Shown here one piece after another: positions 10,740 through 18,233 of a stretch of DNA of 64,000 nucleotides. Below the pieces are notes generated by a model that had not been told where the DNA came from, did no database searches, and was given only the letters and a program-made list of their open reading frames with translations. Positions within the stretch are counted from its first letter, which is position 1. Each line of letters opens with the position of its first letter. Origin of the DNA: JBCDCE01 sp039182515 (GTDB taxonomy: Bacteria; Pseudomonadota; Alphaproteobacteria; Rhodobacterales; Rhodobacteraceae); contig JBCDCE010000009.1 in the NCBI GenBank assembly GCA_039182515.1, positions 1 through 64,000 of the forward strand. Reading direction: 5' to 3'. Position numbers and translations under genes: made by a program.

Positions 10740-10932
10740 AGGGAACTCCTGTTTTGCACCATGCATCCAAACGGCCCGATCTGATCGGAACGCGTCTTAG
10801 AAACACAGCACGACTGCCTCATTGGAGCGCTCGTTCCGGCGCTTTCATAAAGGCCCATACCCCATTCAAACTGAAAAAGGAATCCTAAGGGTCCACAGGT
10901 TTGCCCACAGGCATGAATATGTGTCCCAAGCG

Positions 10933-11283
10933 TCACGGGCCAGACCTCCGCAGGCGCGCATAAGCACACCACCGCGCGCGGTTGGGCGCCGCATTCAAGA
11001 GCCCCTCTAAGGCCATTTGCGCCGTTCCAGGCACAGCCCCCATCACAGCGCCCCCTGCCCGAACACGCAGAGAGCCGCCCTCAGAAACAACCTCAACCGC
11101 TGGCGCAAACCCTCGCAAGTTTTGCAAAAGCCGCCACATGTCTTGCCGGATCTGGGTGGCCAAGCGCAAAGGGTGCACAAGCGGAAAGACCGCCTCTGCG
11201 CTAATATCAAAGCGGACCGGCAGCACCCGGCTCACGGTAAGCGCATCCTCAGAGCGCAAAATATGCCAGCGGGCCTTTGCCAT
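10933..11283 (-). CDS. Conserved hypothetical protein coupled to RidA
   Basis: This 116-residue protein begins MAKARWHILRSEDALTVSRVLPVRFDIS. The chosen ATG overlaps the ridA stop codon as TGATG, a translational-coupling arrangement. An earlier in-frame start would lie inside ridA. The protein is rich in Arg and Ala, with a predicted central strand region (VVSEGGSLRVRAGGAV). No family is recognised. The 193-base gap downstream, to the small lipoprotein, shows no gene. Confidence 0.6.
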   Translation of the reverse strand: MAKARWHILRSEDALTVSRVLPVRFDISAEAVFPLVHPLRLATQIRQDMWRLLQNLRGFAPAVEVVSEGGSLRVRAGGAVMGAVPGTAQMALEGLLNAAPNRARWCAYARLRRSGP

Positions 11284-11678
11284 CAGGGTCGCTTCGCCAC
11301 ACAATCAATTTCCACCAAGGCCCCAACTGCCAAAGCCGTCACGCCCACAGTCGTGCGCGCAGGCCGCCGGTCGGGCGGAAAGTAGCTCTGATAGATCTCA
11401 TTGAAGGCCGCATAGTCGCGCTCAAATTCGGTCAAGTAAGCCCGCATCTGCGCCACATGGCTCAGATCGAGCCCAAGCCCTTTGAGGATCGTCTCCAAAT
11501 TCGCCATCACCTGCCGCGTCTGCGCCTCGACACCCTCCACCAAAGGCGCATCCGGCGCCCCCGGCACGGTTGGCATCTGCCCCGTTAGGATCACCCAACC
11601 ATCACTCTCCACCGCATGGGAAAACGGCGCCACAGGCGTTGGACCATCTGCGATCATGTGAAAAAGAGGAACTTTCAT
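11283..11678 (-). CDS. RidA/YjgF family protein
   Basis: This 131-residue protein belongs to the Rid family, which hydrolyses reactive enamine/imine intermediates released by PLP enzymes. The family landmarks are FSHAVESDGWVILTGQMPT at the N terminus, QTRQVMANLETILKGLG in the middle, and RPARTTVGVTALAVGALVEIDCVAKR at the C terminus, with the Arg of the RPART loop that binds the substrate carboxylate. Subfamily assignment is uncertain. It overlaps its upstream neighbour as ATGA and its downstream neighbour as TGATG, so three genes are tightly coupled. Confidence 0.9.
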   Translation of the reverse strand: MKVPLFHMIADGPTPVAPFSHAVESDGWVILTGQMPTVPGAPDAPLVEGVEAQTRQVMANLETILKGLGLDLSHVAQMRAYLTEFERDYAAFNEIYQSYFPPDRRPARTTVGVTALAVGALVEIDCVAKRP

Positions 11679-12220
11679 TGCCGGGACCCTAACTTACGCG
11701 ACACGCTAGCCTCAAACTTCCGCCTAAAAGATGATCGCTCGTTCCAAATCGAATATTCGATCGGCTCTAATTCTCTGAGCAGTTTGATTTTTTCTGCCAG
11801 CAACCTGAATTCTTTGTACAGACTCTGGCTATTTTGCCTTTCACGTATTTTAATCACAAAATAGTCGAAGTCCTCCGCAGCCCTGATTATCTGCCAACCC
11901 ATTACGCGGTTAACAATCCGAATGTCATAAATGTCCAGATTCACCGCGACGGCTATTTCTTCTAATGTATCAAGAAATCTCATTAGGGTATTTTTCTGCT
12001 CGACGGACGATGTAGCAAAATCGAAACCACCTTCAGTGAAATGAGCATAGGCCGCCTCAGAGGTTTCATTGAGATCTTTAGCTATAGTATGCAGACCTGT
12101 CAGAGTTGCATGCGCGTTTTCGATGACGCGTTGCCTTCTAAAGCCATGCAATGCAACCAAACCTTGCGCCAATATTGCGAGCAATATCGCTATTTGGATG
12201 AGGTTTTGTGTCTCCAACAC
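11675..12220 (-). CDS. DUF4760-like membrane-anchored protein
   Basis: This 181-residue protein has one N-terminal membrane helix (LIQIAILLAILAQGLVAL). A long helical cytoplasmic region follows (FRRQRVIENAHATLTGLHTIAKDLNETSEAAY through ENRVMGW-like and YFVIKIRERQNSQSLYKEFRLLAEKIK). The layout matches DUF4760 proteins, whose function is not known. The coding sequence is visibly richer in A/T than pccB and ridA. It starts 11 bases after pccB and ends in an ATGA overlap with ridA, so it seems to have been inserted into an older operon. Confidence 0.6.
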   Translation of the reverse strand: MLETQNLIQIAILLAILAQGLVALHGFRRQRVIENAHATLTGLHTIAKDLNETSEAAYAHFTEGGFDFATSSVEQKNTLMRFLDTLEEIAVAVNLDIYDIRIVNRVMGWQIIRAAEDFDYFVIKIRERQNSQSLYKEFRLLAEKIKLLRELEPIEYSIWNERSSFRRKFEASVSRKLGSRQ

Positions 12221-12231
12221 TTTGCCACCCC

Positions 12232-13764
12232 CTACAGCGGAATATTATCGTGCTTTTTCCAAGGGTTTTGCAGCTGTTTACCCCTCAGTGAGGCAAAAGC
12301 CCGGCAAATCCGCTTGCGCGTATTGCGCGGCATGATCACCTCATCGATGAAGCCTTTTTCCGCCGCCACAAAAGGGTTCGCAAAGCGCTCTTCATATTCG
12401 GCCGTGCGAGCTGCGATCTTATCTGCATCCCCCAGCTCGGAGCGATAAAGGATCTCGGTAGCCCCTTTGGCGCCCATCACCGCAATCTCGGCTGTGGGCC
12501 AAGCGTAGTTGAAATCGCCGCGCAAGTGTTTGGAGGCCATCACATCATAGGCCCCACCATAAGCTTTGCGGGTAATCACGGTCACTTTTGGCACAGTGGC
12601 CTCACCATAGGCAAATAGAAGCTTCGCCCCATGCTTAATCACACCACCGTATTCCTGAGAGGTCCCCGGCAAGAATCCCGGCACATCCACAAGCGTTAAA
12701 ATCGGGATCTCAAAAGCATCGCAGAAGCGCACAAAACGCGCGGCCTTTCGCGAGCTGTCAATGTCCAAGCACCCCGCCAAAACCATCGGCTGGTTGGCCA
12801 CCACGCCCACCGTTGAGCCCTCGAGCCGGATAAAGCCGGTGAGAATGTTCTTCGCGAAATCCTCTTGGATCTCATAAAAATCGCCCTCATCGCCGAGCTT
12901 AGCGATTAGCTCTTTCATGTCATATGGCGTGTTCGGGTTTGCCGGAACAAGCGTATCAAGGCTCTCTTCCACACGGTCCGTGGCATCAAAGAAGGGGCGC
13001 ACAGGCGCTTTTTCGCGATTGTTCAATGGCAAGAAATCCACCAAGCGCCGCACTTCTGTAAGGGCTTCAATGTCGTTCTCAAAGGCCTTGTCCGCCACAG
13101 AAGACTTCTTGGTGTGTGTCGAGGCACCGCCCAGTTCTTCAGCAGTCACCACCTCATTCGTCACGGTTTTCACTACATCCGGGCCCGTCACGAACATGTA
13201 GCTCGTGTCTTTGACCATAAAGATAAAATCGGTCATCGCAGGCGAATAGACCGCGCCGCCCGCGCAAGGGCCCATGATCAGAGAGATCTGAGGTACAACG
13301 CCCGAAGCCATGATGTTGCGCTGGAACACTTCCGCATAACCCGCAAGGCTCGCAACACCCTCTTGGATGCGCGCGCCGCCCGAGTCGTTGATGCCAATGA
13401 CGGGTGCGCCGTTCTGCATCGCCATATCCATGATCTTGCAGATCTTTTGGGCATGCGTTTCAGACAGTGAGCCACCAAAAACTGTGAAGTCTTGGCTAAA
13501 GACATAGACCATCCGGCCATTGATCGTACCCCAGCCCGTCACAACGCCGTCCCCTGCCGGGCGGTCAGCTTCCATGCCGAAATCCGTGCAGCGATGGGCG
13601 ACGAACATATCAAACTCTTCAAACGAGCCTTCATCCAACAAAAGCTCAACACGCTCCCGCGCGGTGAGCTTGCCTTTGGCGTGCTGGCTATCAATCCGGC
13701 GCTGCCCGCCCCCTTGGCGCGCACGATCACGGCGCACTTCTAATTCACTGAGGATATCTTTCAT
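12232..13764 (-). CDS. pccB: Propionyl-CoA carboxylase, beta (carboxyltransferase) subunit
   Basis: This 510-residue carboxyltransferase moves CO2 from biotin on PccA to propionyl-CoA. The two crotonase-like halves are visible: KGKLTARERVELLLDEGSFEE at the start, GINDSGGARIQEGV and GPCAGGAVYSPAMTDF in the N half (acyl-CoA site), and VDVPGFLPGTSQEYGGVIKHGAK plus ITRKAYGGAYDVM in the C half (biotin site). The frame extends upstream, but the ATG at 13764 (MKDILSELEVRRDRA) gives the usual family length. It heads a minus-strand series towards pccA, and PccR-type boxes lie in the divergent promoter. Confidence 0.96.
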   Translation of the reverse strand: MKDILSELEVRRDRARQGGGQRRIDSQHAKGKLTARERVELLLDEGSFEEFDMFVAHRCTDFGMEADRPAGDGVVTGWGTINGRMVYVFSQDFTVFGGSLSETHAQKICKIMDMAMQNGAPVIGINDSGGARIQEGVASLAGYAEVFQRNIMASGVVPQISLIMGPCAGGAVYSPAMTDFIFMVKDTSYMFVTGPDVVKTVTNEVVTAEELGGASTHTKKSSVADKAFENDIEALTEVRRLVDFLPLNNREKAPVRPFFDATDRVEESLDTLVPANPNTPYDMKELIAKLGDEGDFYEIQEDFAKNILTGFIRLEGSTVGVVANQPMVLAGCLDIDSSRKAARFVRFCDAFEIPILTLVDVPGFLPGTSQEYGGVIKHGAKLLFAYGEATVPKVTVITRKAYGGAYDVMASKHLRGDFNYAWPTAEIAVMGAKGATEILYRSELGDADKIAARTAEYEERFANPFVAAEKGFIDEVIMPRNTRKRICRAFASLRGKQLQNPWKKHDNIPL

Positions 13765-13849
13765 GGGCGCGGCTCCGGCTTTGTGGTCACGTCGAGAATT
13801 GACGCTGCATAGCCGCAAAAGACGCAACGCTAAAGCCTTTTTCAGCCTC

Positions 13850-13897
13850 ACTGCAAAAACTGCAAATCCATCATTTGATATTTTGCAAATTTGTGAA
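13850..13897. promoter_or_regulatory. Putative PccR operator upstream of pccB
   Basis: A perfect TTTGCAAA palindrome occurs at 13882-13889, followed directly by TTTGTGAA. Two further ACTGCAAA half-type boxes occur at 13850-13857 and 13859-13866. PccR of Rhodobacter sphaeroides and the related RamB proteins bind TTTGCAAA-type sequences, often as paired boxes (family knowledge). The cluster lies 86-133 bases upstream of the pccB start. The same 201-base gap serves the divergent MFS gene. Confidence 0.65.
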
Positions 13898-13965
13898 TTT
13901 GAGTTTTTAAGCCAATCTTCGCGCGACGCCTTGCCTTATCCAACAAAGCAGAACAGATCTAAGCC

Positions 13966-15192
13966 ATGGCAAATTTCGGCCCACCTCAGAGCCCCCCAAG
14001 CACACCGCCCCATATCTCCACGCTTGTTATACTCGCGGGGCTCGCAGCTTTGACGATGAACATCTTTCTACCGTCATTACCAGCCATGGCCGTTTACTTC
14101 GAAACTGACTATGGCGTCATGCAACTCTCCGTTGCACTGTTTCTGGCGATCAACGCGTGCTTTCAACTCATCATTGGACCACTATCCGATCACTTCGGGC
14201 GACGTCCCGTTATCCTCGGCGGCATAATCGTATTCTTGATTGCCACCTTGGGCACGCTCATCGCACCCACCATTGAGTTGTTTTTAATCGCCAGAATGCT
14301 TCAAGCCACAATGGTCGTTGGCCTGGTTTTGAGCCGCGCAATTGTGCGAGACATTTTCCCTCAGGATCAAGCAGCATCGATGATCGGATATGTCACCATG
14401 GGCATGGCTGTGGTGCCAATGATAGGGCCAGCTCTGGGAGGTTTTCTGCAAGAAACTTTCGGATGGAAAGCCAATTTCTGGCTTCTATTTTTGTTTGGGT
14501 GCCTTATTTTATACCTTTGTTACAGAGATTTAGGTGAAACCGCCAAGGGAAAAGGCCGGGGATTTCGAGCGCAGATACAAGAGTACCCCGCACTTGTTCG
14601 ATCGCAGCGTTTTTGGGGATATTGCCTCTCGTCAGCCTTCGCCTCTGGCGCTTTCTTTTCCTACTTGGGCGGCGCGCCTTACGTGGGATCAGAAGTCTTT
14701 AGGCTAGATCCAACCGTCTTAGGCCTGGCATTTGGCACCCCCGCTGCAGGGTATTTCCTTGGCAATTGGGCATCAGGGCGCTTCTCGTCCCAAGTTGGTA
14801 TAAATCGCATGATCTCAATAGGATGCCTGATCACAGTTATCGGCCTCACGATATCCTTGGGCTTTTTCGCGATTGGGCTGCAAACAGCCGTGGTTTTCTA
14901 CGGCTTCACGGCATTTGTCGGCTTGGGCAACGGCATGGTGATCCCAAATGCAACCGCAGGTATGCTGAGTGTGCGCCCACAACTGGCGGGCAGCGCATCG
15001 GGTCTTGGCGGAGCAATCATGATCGGAGGCGGCGCAGCCCTTTCGGCGCTTGCTGGGGTCGTTTTGCAACCCGGCTTGGGCGCTTGGCCTTTGATGTGGC
15101 TCATGTTGGCGAGTGCGGTCTTGGGGCTCATTGCGATCCTATTCACGATCCGCCGCGAACAGATCATCGATACACAAACACCAAAGCCTTAG
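13966..15192 (+). CDS. Bcr/CflA-type MFS drug efflux transporter
   Basis: This 408-residue inner-membrane protein has twelve predicted helices. It carries the MFS signature between helices 2 and 3 (GPLSDHFGRRPVILGG) and the drug-efflux motif of helix 5 (MGMAVVPMIGPALGGFLQETFGWKANFW). This pattern is characteristic of Bcr/CflA proton-drug antiporters. It stands between pccB (divergent) and the pccR-like regulator (66 bases downstream, same strand). Its promoter region contains the TTTGCAAA cluster, so it may share propionate-responsive control. Confidence 0.9.
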   Translation: MANFGPPQSPPSTPPHISTLVILAGLAALTMNIFLPSLPAMAVYFETDYGVMQLSVALFLAINACFQLIIGPLSDHFGRRPVILGGIIVFLIATLGTLIAPTIELFLIARMLQATMVVGLVLSRAIVRDIFPQDQAASMIGYVTMGMAVVPMIGPALGGFLQETFGWKANFWLLFLFGCLILYLCYRDLGETAKGKGRGFRAQIQEYPALVRSQRFWGYCLSSAFASGAFFSYLGGAPYVGSEVFRLDPTVLGLAFGTPAAGYFLGNWASGRFSSQVGINRMISIGCLITVIGLTISLGFFAIGLQTAVVFYGFTAFVGLGNGMVIPNATAGMLSVRPQLAGSASGLGGAIMIGGGAALSALAGVVLQPGLGAWPLMWLMLASAVLGLIAILFTIRREQIIDTQTPKP

Positions 15193-15210
15193 CGCGCCGC
15201 TCTCAAGATA

Positions 15211-15218
15211 TTTGCAAA
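15211..15218. promoter_or_regulatory. Putative PccR autoregulatory box
   Basis: A second perfect TTTGCAAA lies 40 bases upstream of the regulator's start. A weaker AGCAAAGCTGCGAAAG region follows immediately before the gene. PccR/RamB-type regulators commonly control their own synthesis. Confidence 0.5.
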
Positions 15219-15257
15219 AATCTGGACGTGGAGCAGCAAAGCTGCGAAAGCTCCGCT

Positions 15258-16637
15258 ATGGCGCAGCAAAAACTCTATGCCGGAGCAAAGCTTCGGGAAT
15301 TTCGAAATCAAGCGGGCTTAACCCAAAAAGACTTTGCCGAACGGCTTGGTCTGTCGGTAAGCTATCTCAACCAAATGGAAAACAACAACCGCCCGCTGGC
15401 AACGGGCGTTGTGTTAAGCTTGGCCTCCGAGTTTGGTTTTGACGTCCGTACGCTCTCATCTGGCGATACCGAGCGCTTGGTTGTCGATCTACGCGAGGCC
15501 CTGGCAGACCCTGTGATCCCTGAAAGTCCAGCACTTGCTGATTTGAGCCTTGTGGCGAGCAACGCGCCCAGCCTGGCACGGTCATTTTTGGCTCTCCACA
15601 AAGCCTACCGGGAAACACACGAACGTTTGGCCTCACTGGACGAAGCCATAGGCGAAGATGAGCGCCGCACAGGGCTCACACCCTGGGAAGAAGTGCGGGA
15701 TTTCTTTCACTACTGCGACAACTACATCGACGCCGTGGACCGCGCTGCAGAACGCACGGCCAGCGATGTATCTTCCGCCGTCGAAACCTTAGAGCGAAAC
15801 GGCATAACCCTACGCCTCGAAGACACCAATCGTCTGCGCCATTTTTCTCCTGCAACAAACACACTCACCCTCTCGCGCGCCGCGAGCCCCGCAACGCAAG
15901 CCTTTCAGCTCCGTGTGCAACAGGCCCTCCTGACCCAAAACGAGTTGCTGGATGCAACCCTCGATTTGGCGCGTTTTTCCAGCGAAGAAGCCCGCGGCAT
16001 CGCCAAAATTGGCCTGGCGAACTACTTCGCTGGCGCTGCCCAAATGCCCTATGGGGCGTTTCACGAATTGGCCCGGCGCGAACGCCATGACCTGGAACGT
16101 TTGGCCAGAGCCTTCGGCGCCTCGATCGAGCAAGTTGCTCACCGCCTCTCAACCCTACAGCGTACCGGGAACAAAGGCGTGCCCTTCTTTTTCGTAAGGG
16201 TTGACCGCGCAGGCACCATCACCAAGCGCCACTCGGCCACGCGGTTGCAATTCGCACGCTTTGGGGGCGCTTGCCCACTTTGGAATGTGCACAGAGCGTT
16301 TGAAACCCCCGGCCAGTTTCTGCGCCAATTGGCCGAAACGCCCGATGGCGTACGCTACATCAGTCTCGCGCGCGACGTCTCAAAACCCGGCGGCAGCTAC
16401 CGCGCACCGACGCGCCGCTATGCCATCGCTTTGGGCTGTGAAGTGAAACACGCCGAGCACCTTGTTTACGCGGATGGCCTGGACGTATCTCAACCCAAAA
16501 CCTTTGAGCCCATCGGGATCTCGTGTCGCATATGCGAACGAAATGCCTGCCATCAACGCTCTGTTCCCCCTTTGGAAGGTCGTCTACAAACAGACGCAAA
16601 CACAAGGGACGTCCTCCCCTATGGCCTCAAAACCTAG
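15258..16637 (+). CDS. pccR: Short-chain fatty acyl-CoA regulator (PccR/RamB type)
   Basis: This 459-residue regulator starts with an XRE helix-turn-helix (residues about 8-62: KLREFRNQAGLTQKDFAERLGLSVSYLNQMEN). An IrrE/ImmA-like middle part follows (about 180-300, including HELARRERHDLERLARAFGASIEQVAHRLSTLQR). The C-terminal short-chain-acyl-CoA regulator domain contains VPFFFVRVDRAGTITKRHSATRLQFARFGGACPLWNVHRAF and a Cys-rich CRICERNACHQR motif. PccR activates propionyl-CoA carboxylase genes in relatives. Location beside pccB, with TTTGCAAA boxes at both promoters, supports the same role here. The reading frame is open far upstream through the MFS gene, but the ATG at 15258 fits the family start. 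Confidence 0.92.
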   Translation: MAQQKLYAGAKLREFRNQAGLTQKDFAERLGLSVSYLNQMENNNRPLATGVVLSLASEFGFDVRTLSSGDTERLVVDLREALADPVIPESPALADLSLVASNAPSLARSFLALHKAYRETHERLASLDEAIGEDERRTGLTPWEEVRDFFHYCDNYIDAVDRAAERTASDVSSAVETLERNGITLRLEDTNRLRHFSPATNTLTLSRAASPATQAFQLRVQQALLTQNELLDATLDLARFSSEEARGIAKIGLANYFAGAAQMPYGAFHELARRERHDLERLARAFGASIEQVAHRLSTLQRTGNKGVPFFFVRVDRAGTITKRHSATRLQFARFGGACPLWNVHRAFETPGQFLRQLAETPDGVRYISLARDVSKPGGSYRAPTRRYAIALGCEVKHAEHLVYADGLDVSQPKTFEPIGISCRICERNACHQRSVPPLEGRLQTDANTRDVLPYGLKT

Positions 16638-16660
16638 AAACGAACACGACACAAGTTGTC

Positions 16661-16682
16661 TTTTTCTTGGTAAAAAATACTC
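16661..16682 (+). repeat. Dispersed intergenic motif, copy 2
   Basis: The sequence TTCTTGGTAAAAAATACTC lies 24 bases after the pccR stop, in the 66-base gap between convergent genes. It matches the copies at 3623-3645 (minus) and 50479-50498. Confidence 0.55.
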
Positions 16683-16703
16683 AAATAGCCCAGCGGTAGT
16701 CAC

Positions 16704-17600
16704 CTAAGCCGCGCGCCGCTTCAGACGCGCCTCGCGCAGAGCAATTGTCACCACAGCAATCACAATCACCGTGCCGCCAACAATCACCCAAGCGTCCACC
16801 GGTTCACCAAAAACAAACCAGCCCAAAAGCACCGCCCAGATAAGCTGCAAAAAGGTCATGGGTTGCGTCACCGTGACATCCGCCGCCTGAAAGGCCAGCG
16901 CCATAGTGTAATGCCCAGCAGTGGCCAAAATCGCGACCACAAAAAGCGCGGCCAAGTCTTGCCAACTCACCGGCACCCACACCGCCCAAGCAAAAGGCGC
17001 CAAACCAATGGTGACCGTCACAGATAAAATCGCAACGATGCCAGCCGCACTGATATGGCCGGATAACTGTTTCGCCGTGAGATAGCTGATCCCAAAACAA
17101 AGGCCCGTCACAAGCATCGCCAAATGCCCCAATTCCACCTCACGAAAGCCGGGCCGTAAAATGATCAAAGCCCCCACAAAAGCCACTGCAATGGCCGAAA
17201 GCCGCACGTAACTCAGCCGTTCCCCCAAAAACAGAGCTGCCCCGAGCGTCACGTAGATCGGCGACAGGTAATTGAGCGAGGTCACATCTGCCACAGGGAT
17301 CCGGCTCATCGCAAAAAACCAGCACATCACAGCCACCGTATGCGCCGCCCCGCGCAGCGTTGACACCCAAAGATCCGCGCGCGTCAGCCGCATTCGCCTC
17401 AGCGCCGGGATCACGGGAACCAAAAACACCAAGCCCATGAGATACCGCAAAAACGCCGCCTGCGCGGCAGGCACATCCGCGCCAATCCACTTCACAACGC
17501 CTGTCACCGCCACAAACATGAGCCCTGTGACAAACATCCAAAAGCAGCCCAAGAGAGGAGAATTTGGAGGAGAGTTTGCAGAAGAAGGCGCGGTCGACAT
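16704..17600 (-). CDS. EamA-family (DMT) transporter
   Basis: This 298-residue membrane protein has ten hydrophobic helices arranged as two EamA repeats. The first (FWMFVTGLMFVAVTGVVKWIG to SPIYVTLGAALFLGERLS) ends with the typical FLGE, and the second ends with LLGWFVFGEPVDAWVIVGG. Family members export metabolites or take up nucleobase or amino-acid derivatives; substrate unknown. A GGAGGGGGT Shine-Dalgarno precedes the ATG. It lies 36 bases after the lysE-type gene on the same strand, suggesting an export operon. Confidence 0.9.
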   Translation of the reverse strand: MSTAPSSANSPPNSPLLGCFWMFVTGLMFVAVTGVVKWIGADVPAAQAAFLRYLMGLVFLVPVIPALRRMRLTRADLWVSTLRGAAHTVAVMCWFFAMSRIPVADVTSLNYLSPIYVTLGAALFLGERLSYVRLSAIAVAFVGALIILRPGFREVELGHLAMLVTGLCFGISYLTAKQLSGHISAAGIVAILSVTVTIGLAPFAWAVWVPVSWQDLAALFVVAILATAGHYTMALAFQAADVTVTQPMTFLQLIWAVLLGWFVFGEPVDAWVIVGGTVIVIAVVTIALREARLKRRAA

Positions 17601-17636
17601 ACCCCCTCCATGCGCCCACAGGAAGCCGAAGGCAAG

Positions 17637-18233
17637 CTAGCCCAGCAGCAATTTCGCCGCGATCCCCCACATCGTGAGCGCCACGATGGCGTCCAGCACT
17701 TGCCAGCTGCGCGCCCGGCCAAAAAGCGGGCTCAAAAGCCGCGCGCCGTAGCCCAACGAAAAGAAGAACGTGAAGCTCGCAGTCACAGCCCCCAAGCCAA
17801 AGGCGAAGCGGTTCTCGTATTGCGCCGCGACCGAGCCCAAGAGCACCACGGTGTCGAGATAAACATGCGGGTTGAGCCAGGTAAGCGCCAAACAGGTGAG
17901 AAGTGCCGTGCGGAAAGACCCTTCCGCCGCCCCGCTCGTGTCCATCACAGCCCCGCCCCGCCAGGCCGAGCGCGCGTTGAGAAACCCGTAGTAGATCAAA
18001 AACGCCGCGCCTCCGTAGGTGAACACAGGCGTGATCCAGGGGGCCGCTTCCACCAACAAGCCAAAACCCGCGACACCGCCCGCGATCAACACCGCATCCG
18101 AGAGCGCGCAGGTCAAAGAGACCGCAAACACATGCTCCCGCCGCAGCCCCTGCCGCAACACAAAGGCATTCTGCGCCCCAATCGCCACAATGAGCGAGAG
18201 CCCCAAGGCGAACCCCGCCAGCGCTGCTGTCAT
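17637..18233 (-). CDS. LysE/ArgO-family amino-acid exporter
   Basis: This 198-residue protein with six predicted helices carries the family N-terminal signature GFALGLSLIVAIGAQNAFVLRQGLRREHVF, and TWLNPHVYLDTVVLLGS in the middle. The latter is close to ArgO/LysE proteins that export basic amino acids. The absence of a lysG-type LysR regulator next door is unusual for canonical lysE. Its ATG overlaps the stop of the upstream STAND ATPase gene as ATGA. Confidence 0.93.
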   Translation of the reverse strand: MTAALAGFALGLSLIVAIGAQNAFVLRQGLRREHVFAVSLTCALSDAVLIAGGVAGFGLLVEAAPWITPVFTYGGAAFLIYYGFLNARSAWRGGAVMDTSGAAEGSFRTALLTCLALTWLNPHVYLDTVVLLGSVAAQYENRFAFGLGAVTASFTFFFSLGYGARLLSPLFGRARSWQVLDAIVALTMWGIAAKLLLG

